Source: Thauera carbonicopians
GTDB lineage: Bacteria; Pseudomonadota; Gammaproteobacteria; Burkholderiales; Rhodocyclaceae
Length of the DNA stretch: 64,000 nucleotides
Assembly (NCBI RefSeq): GCF_025699485.1
Contig: NZ_JANUXN010000013.1
Coordinates: 1 to 64,000, forward strand
Direction: 5' to 3'
Shown: one piece after another, positions 1 through 10,452 of the stretch
Layout: every line of letters starts with the position of its first letter
Numbering within the stretch: position 1 is the first letter of the stretch
Made by a program: the position numbers and the translations under genes
The notes under the pieces: generated by a model
Databases searched by the model: none
Told to the model about the DNA's origin: nothing
Seen by the model: the letters and a program-made list of their open reading frames with translations, nothing else

Positions 1-90
1 TGGCTGGTGACGATGCTGGTGTTCCTGATGCTGGTCACCTACGTGCCCATCATCTCCACCTGGCTGCCCACCGCGCTCGGAATGATGTAA
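1..90 (+). CDS. C-terminal end of a TRAP transporter large permease (DctM-like), partial
   Basis: Only the last 29 codons are present; the gene enters from the left edge and stops with TAA at 88-90. The peptide is a hydrophobic helix followed by TYVPIISTWLP and a short tail. This resembles the extreme C-terminus of TRAP-type dicarboxylate/organic acid permease large subunits, which end with a similar TY-P-I-S-WLP segment. DctM proteins are 12-helix inner-membrane subunits working with a periplasmic binding protein and a small permease. The call rests on this short tail only, so another membrane permease cannot be excluded. Confidence 0.55.
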   Translation, partial: WLVTMLVFLMLVTYVPIISTWLPTALGMM

Positions 91-119
91 ACGGCTGAAG
101 CAGCAAGCGAGCAGCGACG

Positions 120-149
120 AAGCCCGGCGATGAGCCGGGCTTCGCTTTT
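120..149 (+). terminator. Rho-independent terminator after the TRAP permease
   Basis: AAGCCCGGC (120-128) pairs perfectly with GCCGGGCTT (134-142) across the loop GATGA, followed by CGCTTTT. It lies 30 bp after the stop of the partial permease gene and separates it from the DedA gene. Confidence 0.8.
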
Positions 150-246
150 CATGCCCCGGCCGCGAGTGTTTCATCGTGCATCCTGCAACATGCAGGGACG
201 CGTGCTCGGGGTAGAATCTCGCGCGCCCCGCCCGCTCGGAAACCTC

Positions 247-900
247 ATGGAATATCTTGCCCTGCTGGTCGACCTGCTGCTGCACGTCGACCGCCACCTT
301 GCCGCCTTGCTGGCCGAATACGGCAACTGGATCTACGCGATCCTGTTCCTGATCGTGTTCTGCGAGACCGGTCTCGTCGTCACGCCCTTCCTGCCCGGTG
401 ATTCGCTGCTGTTCGTGGCCGGCGCGCTGGCTGCCGGCGGCGGCATGGATCCGGCGATCCTGATCGGCGTGCTGTTCGTTGCCGCGGTGCTGGGCGATTC
501 GGTCAATTACTCGATCGGCAGGCATTTCGGCGGGCGCATCTCGCAATGGCCGGACAGCCGCTTCTTCAACCGCCGCGCGCTGGAGTACACCCGCACTTTC
601 TACGAGCGCCATGGCGGCAAGACGATCATCATCGCCCGCTTCATGCCGCTGATCCGTACTTTCGCCCCCTTCGTCGCCGGCATGGCGCCGATGGACTACC
701 GCCGCTTCGTCGCCTTCAACGTGCTCGGCGCTGCGCTGTGGGTCGGCCCGCTGGTGATGCTCGGCTACTGGTTCGGCAATCTGCCGGTGATCCAGAACAA
801 CCTGACGCTGGTCATCCTGGGCATCATCGCGCTGTCGCTGATGCCGTTGTTCATCGGCTGGCTGCGCCATCGCGCCGGGGCGGCGCGCGCGCGCGCCTGA
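247..900 (+). CDS. DedA family membrane protein
   Basis: A 217-residue integral membrane protein of the DedA (SNARE-associated/VTT) family. Members are linked to undecaprenyl-phosphate or lipid flipping, membrane homeostasis and proton-motive-force maintenance. Visible family features are the re-entrant segment with [19 protein letters not shown] near residues 37-56, a GDS-NY-IGRHFGG segment near residues 84-98, and the second conserved block with [21 protein letters not shown] near residue 130. The ATG at 247 gives the normal N-terminus and length for the family. The open frame extends further upstream into the terminator hairpin, which is an unlikely coding region. The exact substrate cannot be read from sequence. 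Confidence 0.9.
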   Translation: MEYLALLVDLLLHVDRHLAALLAEYGNWIYAILFLIVFCETGLVVTPFLPGDSLLFVAGALAAGGGMDPAILIGVLFVAAVLGDSVNYSIGRHFGGRISQWPDSRFFNRRALEYTRTFYERHGGKTIIIARFMPLIRTFAPFVAGMAPMDYRRFVAFNVLGAALWVGPLVMLGYWFGNLPVIQNNLTLVILGIIALSLMPLFIGWLRHRAGAARARA

Positions 901-1039
901 GTCCGAGGCAGGGCCTCGGCCGTTCCGCGCCGGCGGCCTGTCGGCTGCGGCTGATGTCCCGTGTTCAGCCTTGTCTCCGAGCCGGCTTGGAAACCTGCTA
1001 AAATTCCCTGTTTTTTTCAAACACCGCTTGGAGCTTTTC

Positions 1040-1465
1040 ATGGCAATCGAACGCACCCTTTCCATCATCAAGCCCGACGCCGTGGCGAAGAACGTCATCG
1101 GCCAGATCTATGCCCGCTTCGAAGCCGCCGGGCTGAAGATCATCGCTGCCAGGATGGTGCACCTGTCCGAACAGGAAGCCGGCCAGTTCTACGCCGTGCA
1201 CAAGGAGCGTCCGTTCTTCAAGGATCTGGTGTCCTTCATGACCTCCGGCCCGGTGATGATCCAGTGCCTCGAAGGCGAGAACGCGATTGCCAAGAACCGC
1301 GAGCTGATGGGCGCCACCGATCCGAAGAAGGCCGACAAGGGCACGATCCGCGCCGATTTCGCCGACTCGATCGACGCCAACGCGGTGCATGGCTCCGATG
1401 CGCCGGAAACCGCTGCCGTGGAAGTGGCTTTCTTCTTCCCCGGAATGAACGTTTACTCGCGCTGA
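1040..1465 (+). CDS. ndk: Nucleoside diphosphate kinase
   Basis: Transfers the gamma phosphate from ATP to NDPs through a phosphohistidine, balancing cytoplasmic NTP and dNTP pools. The 141-residue protein has the family's standard length. It starts with [15 protein letters not shown] and contains the active-site block [12 protein letters not shown] near residue 115, whose histidine is the phosphorylated residue. The ATG at 1040 is chosen because it gives the canonical N-terminus; upstream in-frame codons would add a non-homologous extension. A TGCTAAAAT extended -10-like element (996-1004) lies 35 bp upstream and may be its promoter. It is the first gene of the ndk-rlmN-pilW-rodZ-ispG run. 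Confidence 0.98.
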   Translation: MAIERTLSIIKPDAVAKNVIGQIYARFEAAGLKIIAARMVHLSEQEAGQFYAVHKERPFFKDLVSFMTSGPVMIQCLEGENAIAKNRELMGATDPKKADKGTIRADFADSIDANAVHGSDAPETAAVEVAFFFPGMNVYSR

Positions 1466-1562
1466 GCGGTCCGTTCCCACGGCCCGTCGCGCACGCCGCG
1501 GCGCTCCGGCGCCGCGCGCGGCGTGGTCGGGCCGTTTGCATTACAGGACTGAAGTTTCAGGC

Positions 1563-2735
1563 ATGAGCATTTCCCAGCCGCCATTCCGGTCGATATCCAA
1601 GCCGGTCAATCTGCTCGATTTCGACGTCGACGGTCTCGTCGCCTGGTTCGCCGGGCTGGGCGAGAAGCCGTTCCGCGCCCGCCAGGTGATGCGCTGGATG
1701 CATCGCGAAGGCTGCGCCGACTTCGACGCGATGACCGACGTCGCCAAGGCCTTGCGCGCCAGGCTCAAGGAGTCGGCGGTGATCGCGCCGCCGGTGCCGG
1801 TGCGCGATTCGGTGTCAGCCGACGGCACGCGCAAGTGGCTGCTCGACGTCGGCAATGCCAACGCGGTCGAGACCGTGTTCATTCCTGAAACCCACCGCGG
1901 CACGCTGTGCGTATCCTCGCAGGCCGGCTGCGCGCTCGACTGCGCGTTCTGCTCGACCGGCAAGCAGGGCTTCAACCGCAACCTGTCGGCGGCCGAGATC
2001 ATCGGCCAGCTGTGGCTGGCCAACACCTTGCTCGGCGCGGCGCGGGACGAGGGGCAGGTCGGGGGGCAGGACCTCGAAGCCGGCGAGAAGGACAACGGCC
2101 GCATCATCAGCAACGTGGTGATGATGGGCATGGGCGAACCGCTGGCCAACTTCGACAACGTCGTCACCGCCTTGCGCCTGATGCTCGACGACCATGCCTA
2201 TGGCCTGTCGCGGCGCCGCGTTACGGTATCGACGTCCGGCATCGTGCCGGCGATGGACCGGCTGCGCGACGAGTGCCCGGTGGCGCTGGCAGTGTCGCTG
2301 CATGCCTCCAACGATGCCTTGCGCGACAAGCTGGTGCCGATCAACCAGAAATACCCCTTGCGCGAGCTGATGGCCGCCTGCCAGCGCTATCTGGAGCGGG
2401 CGCCGCGCGACTTCGTCACCTTCGAGTACGTGATGCTCGACGGCGTCAACGACAGCGAGGCCCATGCGCGCGAACTCGTCGCGCTGGTGCGCGACACGCC
2501 GTGCAAGTTCAACCTGATTCCGTTCAACCCCTTTCCGAATTCGGGCTTCCTGCGCTCGCCGGCGGAACGCATCCGTCGCTTTGCCGCTATCCTGATCGAT
2601 GCCGGCATCGTCACCACCACGCGCAAGACGCGCGGCGACGACGTGGATGCGGCCTGTGGCCAGCTTGCCGGCCAGGTCCAGGACCGGACCCGGCGCACGG
2701 TGCGCCTGAAGCAGGCAACGGAGGAACGTTCATGA
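1563..2735 (+). CDS. rlmN: Dual-specificity 23S rRNA/tRNA adenine C2-methyltransferase RlmN
   Basis: Radical-SAM enzyme that methylates C2 of A2503 in 23S rRNA and A37 of some tRNAs. The radical-SAM cluster motif CALDCAFC is near residues 125-132, and [11 protein letters not shown] is the SAM-binding GGEP-like motif. The catalytic C-terminal cysteine lies in DAACGQLAG near residue 360. The protein has 390 residues, slightly longer than the E. coli protein. Part of the excess is a Gly/Glu-rich insertion (about residues 160-180, around [18 protein letters not shown]) between the cluster domain and the VVMMGMGEP strand. Its stop codon overlaps the start of pilW (ATGA), indicating translational coupling. 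Confidence 0.97.
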   Translation: MSISQPPFRSISKPVNLLDFDVDGLVAWFAGLGEKPFRARQVMRWMHREGCADFDAMTDVAKALRARLKESAVIAPPVPVRDSVSADGTRKWLLDVGNANAVETVFIPETHRGTLCVSSQAGCALDCAFCSTGKQGFNRNLSAAEIIGQLWLANTLLGAARDEGQVGGQDLEAGEKDNGRIISNVVMMGMGEPLANFDNVVTALRLMLDDHAYGLSRRRVTVSTSGIVPAMDRLRDECPVALAVSLHASNDALRDKLVPINQKYPLRELMAACQRYLERAPRDFVTFEYVMLDGVNDSEAHARELVALVRDTPCKFNLIPFNPFPNSGFLRSPAERIRRFAAILIDAGIVTTTRKTRGDDVDAACGQLAGQVQDRTRRTVRLKQATEERS

Positions 2736-3538
2736 AGCAAAACCTTGCGCTGATCGGTATGCTGCTGGCCGCCGCGCTCGCCGCCGGCTGCGCCACGGCA
2801 CCCGGAATGCGGGGGGCGGGCGATCCGGCGGTCAGCCGGCCGATGTCCGACATCTCGCCTTCGACGCCGGCCGAAACCCGTGCCCGCGTGCATGTCGATC
2901 TCGGCATGGCCTACTTCGAGATCGGGCGCAACGACGTGGCGCTGGACGAAGCGCGCATCGCGCTCAACGACAGCCCCGGCTATGCGCCTGCCTACCATCT
3001 GCTCGGGCTGGCCTACATGATGATCGAGGAAAACGGTCTGGCGCGGCAGAATTTCGAGCTGGCGCTGCGCAATGCACCGGGCGATCCCGAGTTCAACAAC
3101 AGCTACGGCTGGTTCCTGTGCACCCAGGACGAGGAGACCCGCGGACTGGAGCGGCTCGCTCAGGCGGCCCGCAATCCCTATTACCGGCATGCGACGCGTC
3201 CCTACACCAATGCGGGACTGTGCCACCTGCGGCTCGGTGACCTTGCTGCGGCCGAAACCCAATTTCTCGCCGCCGTGCAGGCCGACCCGTCGAACAACCA
3301 GGCGCTGTACCAACTGGCGGACATCGCCTATCGTGGCGGGCGCTACGATCAGGCCAGTGCCTTCCTGATCCGCCTGCACCGGCAGAGCAACCCGACCGCG
3401 GCCTCGGCCTGGCTCGGCCTGCGCACGGAGCGCCGCCTGGGCAACCGGGATGCCGAGGCCAGCTATGCCGCGCAGCTCGAGAGCCGCTTCGGTTCGTCCG
3501 AGGAATATCAGAAGATGACGCAAGGGAAGTACGAGTGA
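2732..3538 (+). CDS. pilW: Type IV pilus biogenesis/stability lipoprotein PilW (PilF)
   Basis: Outer-membrane TPR lipoprotein that acts as pilotin for the PilQ secretin and stabilises type IV pili. The 268-residue protein begins with a lipoprotein signal ([20 protein letters not shown]; lipidated Cys20) and then has a series of TPR helices between about residues 48 and 250. Repeats are recognisable from [37 protein letters not shown] and [18 protein letters not shown]. The start overlaps the rlmN stop by 4 nt and the stop overlaps the rodZ GTG start. This rlmN-pilW-rodZ-ispG order is the usual betaproteobacterial one. Confidence 0.9.
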   Translation: MKQNLALIGMLLAAALAAGCATAPGMRGAGDPAVSRPMSDISPSTPAETRARVHVDLGMAYFEIGRNDVALDEARIALNDSPGYAPAYHLLGLAYMMIEENGLARQNFELALRNAPGDPEFNNSYGWFLCTQDEETRGLERLAQAARNPYYRHATRPYTNAGLCHLRLGDLAAAETQFLAAVQADPSNNQALYQLADIAYRGGRYDQASAFLIRLHRQSNPTAASAWLGLRTERRLGNRDAEASYAAQLESRFGSSEEYQKMTQGKYE

Positions 3539-4533
3539 GCAGCATTCAATCCCAGGCTTCCGCCACGCTGGAGGCCGAGTCCGCCGCGATCTCTCCCGGC
3601 AGCCGTCTGCGCCAGGCGCGTGAGCGGCGCGGCGAGTCGGTGAGCGAAGTCGCGTTCGCGCTGAAGCTGAATCCGCGCCAGGTCGTGGCGCTGGAGTCGG
3701 ACGATTTCGCCGCGCTGCCGGGCATGGCCTTCGTGCGCGGCTTCATGCGCAACTATGCGCGCTACCTCGGGCTCGATCCCGCACCGTTGCTCGATGAGGT
3801 GCAGCGCCTGAGCGGCGGCGGCGCGGTCGATCTGACGCCGATCCGCAACGCCGAAGGGGAAATGCCGAACGGCAGCGGCTCGAAAGTGCGCACCGCACCG
3901 ATCGGCTGGATCGTGCTGGCGCTGCTGCTGATGGTGCTGGTCGGCTGGTATTTCGACTGGTTCCAGACCGAGCCCTCGGTCGCCGAAACCACGCTCGAAG
4001 CGCCGATGATGGGCGGCGTCCGCGTCGAGCCGGCCCCGCCGCCGGCAACGGTGGCAGCGCAGGCCGTCATGCCGCCGGCAGCAGCCGAGCCGGCTCCGGC
4101 CGCGGCGAGCGAGGTTCCGGCGGCCAGCGATCCGGCGGCCGCCGTTCCGGTCGACTCTCCGGCCGCCGATGCAGCACCGTCGGAGCCCGCTCCGTCAGCC
4201 GCAGGTGCTGCGGACGCGAGCGTGGCCCAGACCGATTCCAGCGCAACCGAAGCGGGCCCGGCCGGTGCCGAGCCTGCCCCCGTGCCCTCGGCCGGCAACG
4301 GGGTGCTCGCCTTCCGCTTCAATGGCGAATCCTGGATCGAAGTACGCGATGCCAGCGGAAGCGTCCTCTATTCGGGCATCAACCGTGCCGGTGCCACGCG
4401 CAACGTCCAGGGCAAGCCGCCGTTCGCGCTCGTCGTCGGCAATGCGGCCAACGTGAGCCTCGAATTCGATGGCAGGCCGGTCGATCTGGCTGCCCACACC
4501 AAGGTTTCGGTGGCGCGCCTCACCGTCCAGTAA
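3535..4533 (+). CDS. rodZ: RodZ-like cytoskeletal/cell-shape protein (HTH-TM-DUF4115)
   Basis: Bitopic inner-membrane protein that links MreB to the elongation machinery. The 332-residue protein has an N-terminal cytoplasmic helix-turn-helix (about residues 20-90, LRQARERRGESVSEVAFALK... then GFMRNYARYLGLD). A single membrane helix follows near residues 123-141 (IGWIVLALLLMVLVGWYF). Then come a long Ala/Pro-rich periplasmic linker (about 150-255) and a C-terminal DUF4115 beta domain starting around VLAFRFNGESWIEVRDASG. It starts with GTG in a GTGA overlap with pilW. Ala/Pro-rich linkers are normal for the family. Annotators sometimes call this a helix-turn-helix protein only. Confidence 0.87.
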   Translation: MSSIQSQASATLEAESAAISPGSRLRQARERRGESVSEVAFALKLNPRQVVALESDDFAALPGMAFVRGFMRNYARYLGLDPAPLLDEVQRLSGGGAVDLTPIRNAEGEMPNGSGSKVRTAPIGWIVLALLLMVLVGWYFDWFQTEPSVAETTLEAPMMGGVRVEPAPPPATVAAQAVMPPAAAEPAPAAASEVPAASDPAAAVPVDSPAADAAPSEPAPSAAGAADASVAQTDSSATEAGPAGAEPAPVPSAGNGVLAFRFNGESWIEVRDASGSVLYSGINRAGATRNVQGKPPFALVVGNAANVSLEFDGRPVDLAAHTKVSVARLTVQ

Positions 4534-4536
4534 ACG

Positions 4537-5808
4537 ATGTCGATCAACATGATCCAAGACGATAAGCCTTTCTCAGCCGCTGCCGGACCGCGTGGCCGGC
4601 ATCCGACGCGCCAGGTGGCGATCGGCCGCGTGCGCGTCGGCGGTGATGCGCCGGTGGTGGTGCAGTCCATGACCAATACCGATACCGCGGACGTGCTCGG
4701 CACCGCGATGCAGGTCGCCGAACTGGCGCGGGCCGGTTCGGAACTGGTTCGGATCACGGTGAACAACGAAGCCGCGGCCAGGGCCGTGCCCCACATCCGC
4801 GACCGCCTGCTGGCGCTGAACATGGACGTGCCGCTGGTCGGCGACTTCCACTACAACGGTCACAAGCTGCTGACCGACTTTCCGGCCTGTGCCGAAGCGC
4901 TGGCCAAGTTCCGCATCAATCCCGGCAACGTCGGTACCGGCGCCAAGCGCGATCCGCAGTTCGCCGCCATCGTCGAGCTTGCCTGCCGCTACGACAAGCC
5001 GGTGCGGATCGGCGTCAACTGGGGCAGCCTCGACCAGTCGGTGCTGGCGCGGATCATGGACGAGAACGCCCGCCGTGCCGAGCCGAGCGACGCCGGCGCG
5101 GTGATGCGCGAGGCGCTGGTGGTGTCGGCGCTCGAATCCGCCGCCAAGGCCGAAGAGTACGGCCTGGCCGGCGACCGCATCATCCTGTCGGCCAAGGTCT
5201 CGAGCGTGCAGGACCTGATCGGCGTCTATCGCGATCTCGCCCGCCGCAGCGACTATGCGCTGCATCTGGGCCTGACCGAGGCCGGCATGGGCAGCAAGGG
5301 CATCGTCGCCTCCACGGCGGCGCTGTCGGTGCTGCTGCAGGAAGGTATCGGCGACACCATCCGCATCTCGCTGACACCGGAGCCCGGCGGCAGCCGCACG
5401 CAGGAAGTCGTGGTCGCGCAGGAGATCCTGCAGACCATGGGCCTGCGCGCGTTCACGCCGATGGTCACGGCCTGCCCGGGCTGCGGCCGCACCACCAGCA
5501 CCTTTTTCCAGGAACTGGCGTCCGGCATCCAGGACTACGTGCGGGCGCAGATGCCGGTGTGGCGGGACCAGTACGACGGCGTCGAGAACATGACGCTGGC
5601 GGTGATGGGCTGCGTGGTCAATGGGCCGGGCGAGTCCAAGCATGCCAACATCGGCATTTCGCTGCCCGGCACCGGCGAATCGCCGGCCGCGCCGGTCTAT
5701 ATCGACGGCCAGAAGGCCGTCACGCTGCGCGGCGACAACATCGCCGCCGAATTCAAGGCCATCGTCGATGACTACGTGGTCAGCCATTACGTGAAGAAGG
5801 GCGCCTGA
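4537..5808 (+). CDS. ispG: 4-hydroxy-3-methylbut-2-en-1-yl diphosphate synthase (flavodoxin)
   Basis: Penultimate enzyme of the MEP isoprenoid pathway, converting MEcPP to HMBPP with a [4Fe-4S] cluster. The 423-residue protein has the TIM-barrel start [12 protein letters not shown], the conserved block RINPGNVG, and the three cluster cysteines in [16 protein letters not shown] and [21 protein letters not shown]. It starts 3 nt after the rodZ stop. A second ATG four codons downstream (4549) is also possible. Confidence 0.98.
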   Translation: MSINMIQDDKPFSAAAGPRGRHPTRQVAIGRVRVGGDAPVVVQSMTNTDTADVLGTAMQVAELARAGSELVRITVNNEAAARAVPHIRDRLLALNMDVPLVGDFHYNGHKLLTDFPACAEALAKFRINPGNVGTGAKRDPQFAAIVELACRYDKPVRIGVNWGSLDQSVLARIMDENARRAEPSDAGAVMREALVVSALESAAKAEEYGLAGDRIILSAKVSSVQDLIGVYRDLARRSDYALHLGLTEAGMGSKGIVASTAALSVLLQEGIGDTIRISLTPEPGGSRTQEVVVAQEILQTMGLRAFTPMVTACPGCGRTTSTFFQELASGIQDYVRAQMPVWRDQYDGVENMTLAVMGCVVNGPGESKHANIGISLPGTGESPAAPVYIDGQKAVTLRGDNIAAEFKAIVDDYVVSHYVKKGA

Positions 5809-5904
5809 GCCTGCGGCGCCCGGCCGTGCCGGGCGTCAGGTAATCTCGCAAATCCAGCCAGCAACGACAACGCCTCCGGGCGACACCGACAAGACCAAGC
5901 ACCC

Positions 5905-7203
5905 ATGAGCCAGACCCTGCAAGCCGTGCGCGGGATGAACGACATCCTGCCCGACGACGCCGAAACCTGGGAATACTTCGAAGACATCGTGCGCGACTGG
6001 CTGCAAAGCTACGGCTATCGCCCGATCCGCATGCCCATCGTCGAACCCACGCCGCTGTTCAAGCGTGCGATCGGCGAAGTGACCGACATCGTCGAGAAGG
6101 AGATGTATTCCTTCGAGGACGCCCTGAACGGCGAACACCTGACGCTGCGCCCCGAAGGCACGGCCTCCTGCGTGCGCGCGGCGATCCAGCACAATCTCGT
6201 CGCCTCGGGCGGCCCCCAGCGGCTGTACTACTACGGCCCGATGTTCCGCCACGAGCGCCCGCAGAAAGGGCGCTACCGCCAGTTCCACCAGATCGGCGTC
6301 GAGGCGCTGGGTTTCGCCGGCCCCGAGACCGATGCCGAGCTGATCCTGATGTGCGCCCGGCTGTGGGACGACCTCGGCCTCGAAGATGTCGCCCTCGAGA
6401 TCAACTCGCTGGGGGCGCCCGAAGAGCGTGCCTTGCATCGTGCCGCGCTGATCGCCTACCTGGAGCAGCACCAGGACAAGCTGGACGAGGACGGCAAGCG
6501 GCGCCTGTACACCAATCCGCTGCGCATCCTCGACACCAAGAATCCGGATCTGCAGCCGATCGTCGAGGCCGCGCCCAGGCTGGCGGACTATCTCGGCGAG
6601 GAGTCGAAGGCGCATTTCGAGGCGGTGCAGCTCTTCCTGAAGGATGCCGGCATTCCGTTCCGCATCAATCATCGCCTGGTGCGCGGTCTCGACTACTACA
6701 ACCGCACGGTGTTCGAGTGGGTGACGACGCGGCTGGGCGCGCAGGGTACGATCTGCGCCGGCGGCCGCTACGACGGCCTGGTCGAACAGCTCGGCGGCAA
6801 GCCCCAGCCTGCGGCGGGCTTCGCCATCGGCATCGAGCGCCTGCTGCTGCTGTGGAAGGATTGCGGCGGCGAGCCCGAGCGGCCGGTGGTCGATGCCTAC
6901 GTCGTGCATATGGGCGATGCCGCGGCGCGGCTGGCCTTCCGCGCCGCCGAGGCCTTGCGTGCGCATGGCTTTGCCGCGATCCTGCATTGCGGCGGCGGCA
7001 GCTTCAAGTCGCAGATGAAGAAGGCCGATGCCAGCGGCGCGCCGGTGGCGCTGGTGATCGGCGAAGATGAAGCCGCCGCGGCTGAAGTGGGCCTGAAGCC
7101 GATGCGCGGCCCGGGGGCGCAGCAGCGCGTGGCGCTCGATGCGCTGCCCGAGGCGATGGCGGAACTGCTGTATGGCGGTGATGACGAAGAAGGGGCTGAA
7201 TGA
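5905..7203 (+). CDS. hisS: Histidyl-tRNA synthetase
   Basis: Class II synthetase charging tRNA-His. The 432-residue protein contains the typical N-terminus [13 protein letters not shown], motif 2 in [22 protein letters not shown], the histidine-specific [13 protein letters not shown] block, the motif 3 region [12 protein letters not shown] and a C-terminal anticodon-binding domain. The 96-bp gap after ispG has no obvious hairpin terminator. The stop codon overlaps the start of the following TPR gene, the usual hisS-yfgM-bamB arrangement. The hisZ product at 14292-15452 is a paralogue lacking aminoacylation function. Confidence 0.98.
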   Translation: MSQTLQAVRGMNDILPDDAETWEYFEDIVRDWLQSYGYRPIRMPIVEPTPLFKRAIGEVTDIVEKEMYSFEDALNGEHLTLRPEGTASCVRAAIQHNLVASGGPQRLYYYGPMFRHERPQKGRYRQFHQIGVEALGFAGPETDAELILMCARLWDDLGLEDVALEINSLGAPEERALHRAALIAYLEQHQDKLDEDGKRRLYTNPLRILDTKNPDLQPIVEAAPRLADYLGEESKAHFEAVQLFLKDAGIPFRINHRLVRGLDYYNRTVFEWVTTRLGAQGTICAGGRYDGLVEQLGGKPQPAAGFAIGIERLLLLWKDCGGEPERPVVDAYVVHMGDAAARLAFRAAEALRAHGFAAILHCGGGSFKSQMKKADASGAPVALVIGEDEAAAAEVGLKPMRGPGAQQRVALDALPEAMAELLYGGDDEEGAE

Positions 7204-7847
7204 TGGCGGTATATGACCTCGAGGAACAGGAACAGATTTCCGAGCTGAAAGCCTGGTGGGCGCAGTACGGCAATCTGGTGGCGACGATCGCGGCGTTGGT
7301 GGCGCTAGCCTCGGTCGGCTGGCAGGGCTGGCAGTGGTACCAGAACCGCAATGCCGCCGAGGCCGGCGCGCTGTACCACGTCGTGCAGAAGGCGGCGGAC
7401 GGCCAGGAGGCGCAGCAGGCGCGCGACGCCGCCGGCCGCCTGATCGGCGACTACCCGGGCACGACCTACGCGCAACTGGGCGCGCTGCTGTCGGCAGGCA
7501 CCCAGTTCAGGGCCGGCGAGCTGGACAATGCGCAGGCGCAGCTCGAATGGGCGGTGGACAAGGGCCAGGACCCGGCGCTGCGCGATCTGGCCCGCCTGCG
7601 CCTGGCCACGGTGCTGCTGCAGAAGGGTGAGCTCGACGCTGCGCTGGCCCGCCTGCAGGCGGCGCCGGTGGAAGCGTATGCCGCGCGCTTCGCCGACCTG
7701 CGAGGCGACGTGCTCGCCGCGCAAGGCAAGGCGGCAGAGGCCCGGAATGCCTATCAGGCCGCGATCGACGCGCTTGCCCGCGAAGGCGAGCAGGCCGTGA
7801 CCCTGCGCGAAGTGGTGCGCGTGAAACTCGAATCCCTGGAAGGCTGA
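7203..7847 (+). CDS. yfgM: YfgM-like inner-membrane tetratricopeptide protein (ancillary SecYEG translocon subunit)
   Basis: A 214-residue bitopic membrane protein. A short cytoplasmic N-terminus ([19 protein letters not shown]) is followed by one membrane helix (about residues 22-42) and a periplasmic TPR-like domain. In E. coli YfgM associates with SecYEG and PpiD and helps outer-membrane proteins after translocation. The position between hisS and bamB is the conserved one. Two adjacent ATGs exist: 7200, overlapping the hisS stop, and 7203. The second gives the family-typical MAVYDLEEQ start. Confidence 0.85.
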   Translation: MAVYDLEEQEQISELKAWWAQYGNLVATIAALVALASVGWQGWQWYQNRNAAEAGALYHVVQKAADGQEAQQARDAAGRLIGDYPGTTYAQLGALLSAGTQFRAGELDNAQAQLEWAVDKGQDPALRDLARLRLATVLLQKGELDAALARLQAAPVEAYAARFADLRGDVLAAQGKAAEARNAYQAAIDALAREGEQAVTLREVVRVKLESLEG

Positions 7848-7850
7848 CCG

Positions 7851-8993
7851 ATGAAGCTTGCTTCCCTGCGTGTCGTACCGCTCGTCGCTGCAGCCGTGCT
7901 GGCTGCCGGCTGCTCGTCCCTCAACCCCTTCGCCAGCGACAAGCCGAAGCCGGCGCCGCTGGCCGAGTTCAAGCCGAACGCCGAGCTGGTCCAGTTGTGG
8001 CGTACCGACATCGGTGAATCCGGTCCCTATCTGTTCGAGCCTGCGGTGGTCGGCGACAGCGTCTATGCCGCCGGCGAGGACGGCGACGTCGCCCGCTTCG
8101 AAGGCGGCCGCGCGGTGTGGCGGGTGGATGCCGACACCCGGCTGTCCGCGGGCGTCGGCGCCAGCCGCAGCCTCGCCGTGGTGGTGACCGCGAGCGGCAC
8201 CGCGATCGCCTACGACGCCAACGACGGCAGCGAGCGCTGGCGTTCGAACATCGGCGCCGAGGTGCTGGCGCAGCCGGCGGTCGATGGCGAACTGGTGGTG
8301 CTGCGCGCCTCGGACAACCGCCTGATCGCATTGAACGCACGCGACGGCAGCCGGCGCTGGATCTACCAGCGCGCCAATCCGCCGCTGGCGCTGCGCAACT
8401 TCTCGGGCGTTCTGCTCGAAGGCAACGTCGTGCTCGCCGGCTTCCCGGGCGGCAAGCTGGTCGTGATCAATTCGGTCAACGGCGGTGCGATCACCGAGCT
8501 GTCGGTGGCGAATCCGCGCGGTTCGACCGAGCTCGAACGGGTTGCCGACGTCGCCGGCACGCCGGTCGCGGGCCGCCGCGAAGTGTGCGCGGTGACCTAC
8601 CAGGGGCGCATGGTCTGCTTCGACACCAGCAACGGCAATGCACTGTGGGCGCGCGACTTTTCCAGCAGCGTCGGCATGGACCGCGATGCGCGCTTTGCCG
8701 TCGCCACCGACGACCGCGATGCCGTGCATGCGCTCGACGTCTATAGCGGCGCCAGCGTGTGGAAGCAGGATGCGCTGGCGCGGCGCGCGGTGTCGCGGCC
8801 GCTGATCGTCGGCGACCACATCGTCGTCGGCGACGTCGAGGGCTATGTCCATGCGCTGGATCGCGATACGGGCGCTTTCGCCGCGCGCAGCCGCGCCGGC
8901 GACGGGCCCTTGTCGGCGGCGCCGCGGCCCTTCGGGCGCGGTTTCGTCGTGCAGGGGCGCGACGGCACGGTCGCGGCCTACGAACTGCGTTGA
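7851..8993 (+). CDS. bamB: Outer membrane protein assembly factor BamB
   Basis: Lipoprotein subunit of the BAM complex that inserts beta-barrel proteins. The 380-residue protein has a lipoprotein signal with lipobox LAAGC (Cys21). It then forms an eight-bladed beta-propeller with repeated PQQ-like blades such as GTAIAYDANDGSERWRS, RLIALNARDGSRRWIY and AVHALDVYSGASVW. It starts 3 nt after yfgM ends and is followed 15 bp later by der. The hisS-yfgM-bamB-der order is conserved across proteobacteria. Confidence 0.96.
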   Translation: MKLASLRVVPLVAAAVLAAGCSSLNPFASDKPKPAPLAEFKPNAELVQLWRTDIGESGPYLFEPAVVGDSVYAAGEDGDVARFEGGRAVWRVDADTRLSAGVGASRSLAVVVTASGTAIAYDANDGSERWRSNIGAEVLAQPAVDGELVVLRASDNRLIALNARDGSRRWIYQRANPPLALRNFSGVLLEGNVVLAGFPGGKLVVINSVNGGAITELSVANPRGSTELERVADVAGTPVAGRREVCAVTYQGRMVCFDTSNGNALWARDFSSSVGMDRDARFAVATDDRDAVHALDVYSGASVWKQDALARRAVSRPLIVGDHIVVGDVEGYVHALDRDTGAFAARSRAGDGPLSAAPRPFGRGFVVQGRDGTVAAYELR

Positions 8994-9008
8994 GGCGGGC
9001 GCTCTGAA

Positions 9009-10337
9009 GTGAAACCTACCATCGTTCTGGTCGGCCGGCCCAACGTCGGCAAGTCGACCCTGTTCAATCGCCTCACGCGCACGCGCGACGCCCTGGTGGC
9101 GGACCAGCCGGGCCTGACGCGCGACCGCCACTACGGCGTCGGCCGGGTGGGGGAGCGCGACTACCTGGTGGTCGATACCGCCGGCTTCGATCCCGTCGCC
9201 AAGGACGGCATCATGCACGAGATGGCACGGCAGGCCGAGCAGGCCATCGCCGAAGCCGACGTGCTGCTGTTCCTCGTCGATGGCCGCGCCGGCCGCACGC
9301 CGCACGACGAGCAGATCGCCGCCCGCCTGCGCCGCGCCGGCCGGCCGGTGCATCTGGTGGTCAACAAGGCCGAAGGCCTGGACCGCGCGATCGTCGCCGC
9401 CGATTTCCATGCCCTCGGCCTGGGCGATCCGCTGCCGGTGTCGGCGGCGCACGGCGACGGTATCAAGCAGCTCGTCGAGATCGTGCTGGCGCCGTTTCCG
9501 CTCGACGACGAAGCGGAGGCTGCCGAGGACAGCGGCCCCAAGGTCGCGATCGTCGGCCGCCCCAACGTCGGCAAATCGACCCTGGTCAATACCCTGCTCG
9601 GCGAGGAGCGGGTGATCGCCTTCGACCTGCCGGGCACCACGCGCGACGCCATCGCGATTCCGTTCGAACGCGGCGGCAAGCGCTACACCCTGATCGACAC
9701 CGCCGGCCTGCGCCGCCGCGGCAAGGTCTTCGAGGCGGTCGAGAAGTTCTCGGTGATCAAGACCCTGCAGGCGATCCAGGAGGCGAACGTGATCGTCCTC
9801 GTGCTCGACGCTGCGCAGGACATCTCCGATCAGGATGCGCACATCGCCGGCTTCGCGCTCGACGCCGGGCGCGCGCTGGTGGTCGGCATCAACAAATGGG
9901 ATGCGGTCGACGACTACCAGCGCGACCGTCTCAAGCTGGACATCGCGCGCAAGCTGGCCTTTCTGGGCTTCGCCCGCTTCCACCAGATCTCGGCGCTCAA
10001 GTCGCAGGGCATCGGCGGCCTGCTGAAGTCGGTCGATGCCGCTTATGCCGCGGCGACCTCCAACCTGGCGACGCCGCGGCTGACGCGCACGCTGCAGCAG
10101 GCCGTGGCCCGCCAGGCGCCGCCGCGCCATGGCCTGTCGCGGCCGAAGATGCGCTACGCCCACCAGGGCGGCATGAACCCGCCGGTGATCGTGATCCACG
10201 GTACCGCGCTGGAGGCCATTCCCGCCTCCTACGTGCGCTATCTGGAGCGCTGCTTCATGGAAGCCTTCAAGCTGCAGGGCACGCCCTTGCGCATCCAGTT
10301 CCGCACCACGCACAATCCGTACGCCGCGCGGGACTGA
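9009..10337 (+). CDS. der: Ribosome biogenesis GTPase Der (EngA)
   Basis: Double-GTPase needed for 50S subunit maturation. The 442-residue protein has two tandem G domains, each with P-loop GRPNVGKST (about residues 8-16 and 184-192), G3 motifs DTAGF and DTAGL, and a C-terminal KH-like domain. G4 of the second domain is canonical (NKWD). In the first domain it reads NKAE instead of NKxD, a substitution at the guanine-recognition aspartate. It starts with GTG, which gives the canonical [13 protein letters not shown]-terminus. Confidence 0.97.
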   Translation: MKPTIVLVGRPNVGKSTLFNRLTRTRDALVADQPGLTRDRHYGVGRVGERDYLVVDTAGFDPVAKDGIMHEMARQAEQAIAEADVLLFLVDGRAGRTPHDEQIAARLRRAGRPVHLVVNKAEGLDRAIVAADFHALGLGDPLPVSAAHGDGIKQLVEIVLAPFPLDDEAEAAEDSGPKVAIVGRPNVGKSTLVNTLLGEERVIAFDLPGTTRDAIAIPFERGGKRYTLIDTAGLRRRGKVFEAVEKFSVIKTLQAIQEANVIVLVLDAAQDISDQDAHIAGFALDAGRALVVGINKWDAVDDYQRDRLKLDIARKLAFLGFARFHQISALKSQGIGGLLKSVDAAYAAATSNLATPRLTRTLQQAVARQAPPRHGLSRPKMRYAHQGGMNPPVIVIHGTALEAIPASYVRYLERCFMEAFKLQGTPLRIQFRTTHNPYAARD

Positions 10338-10452
10338 GCGCGTGGACGACAAGAACCTGTTTCCACACCCGGGTTTCGATGCATACTGCCATGTGGCGGT
10401 GCAACATCAAATCCATTACATTCATACAAACAGAAAATAAAGAGGTTCATAC

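Noticed and set aside
7305..10352. Very long open frame on the reverse strand opposite yfgM, bamB and der
   Set aside because: It mirrors three well-identified genes, has no family resemblance and is Arg/Gly/Ala/Asp/His-rich, typical of antisense frames in high-GC DNA. Similar shadows occur opposite purA, rnr, nasA and fbp.
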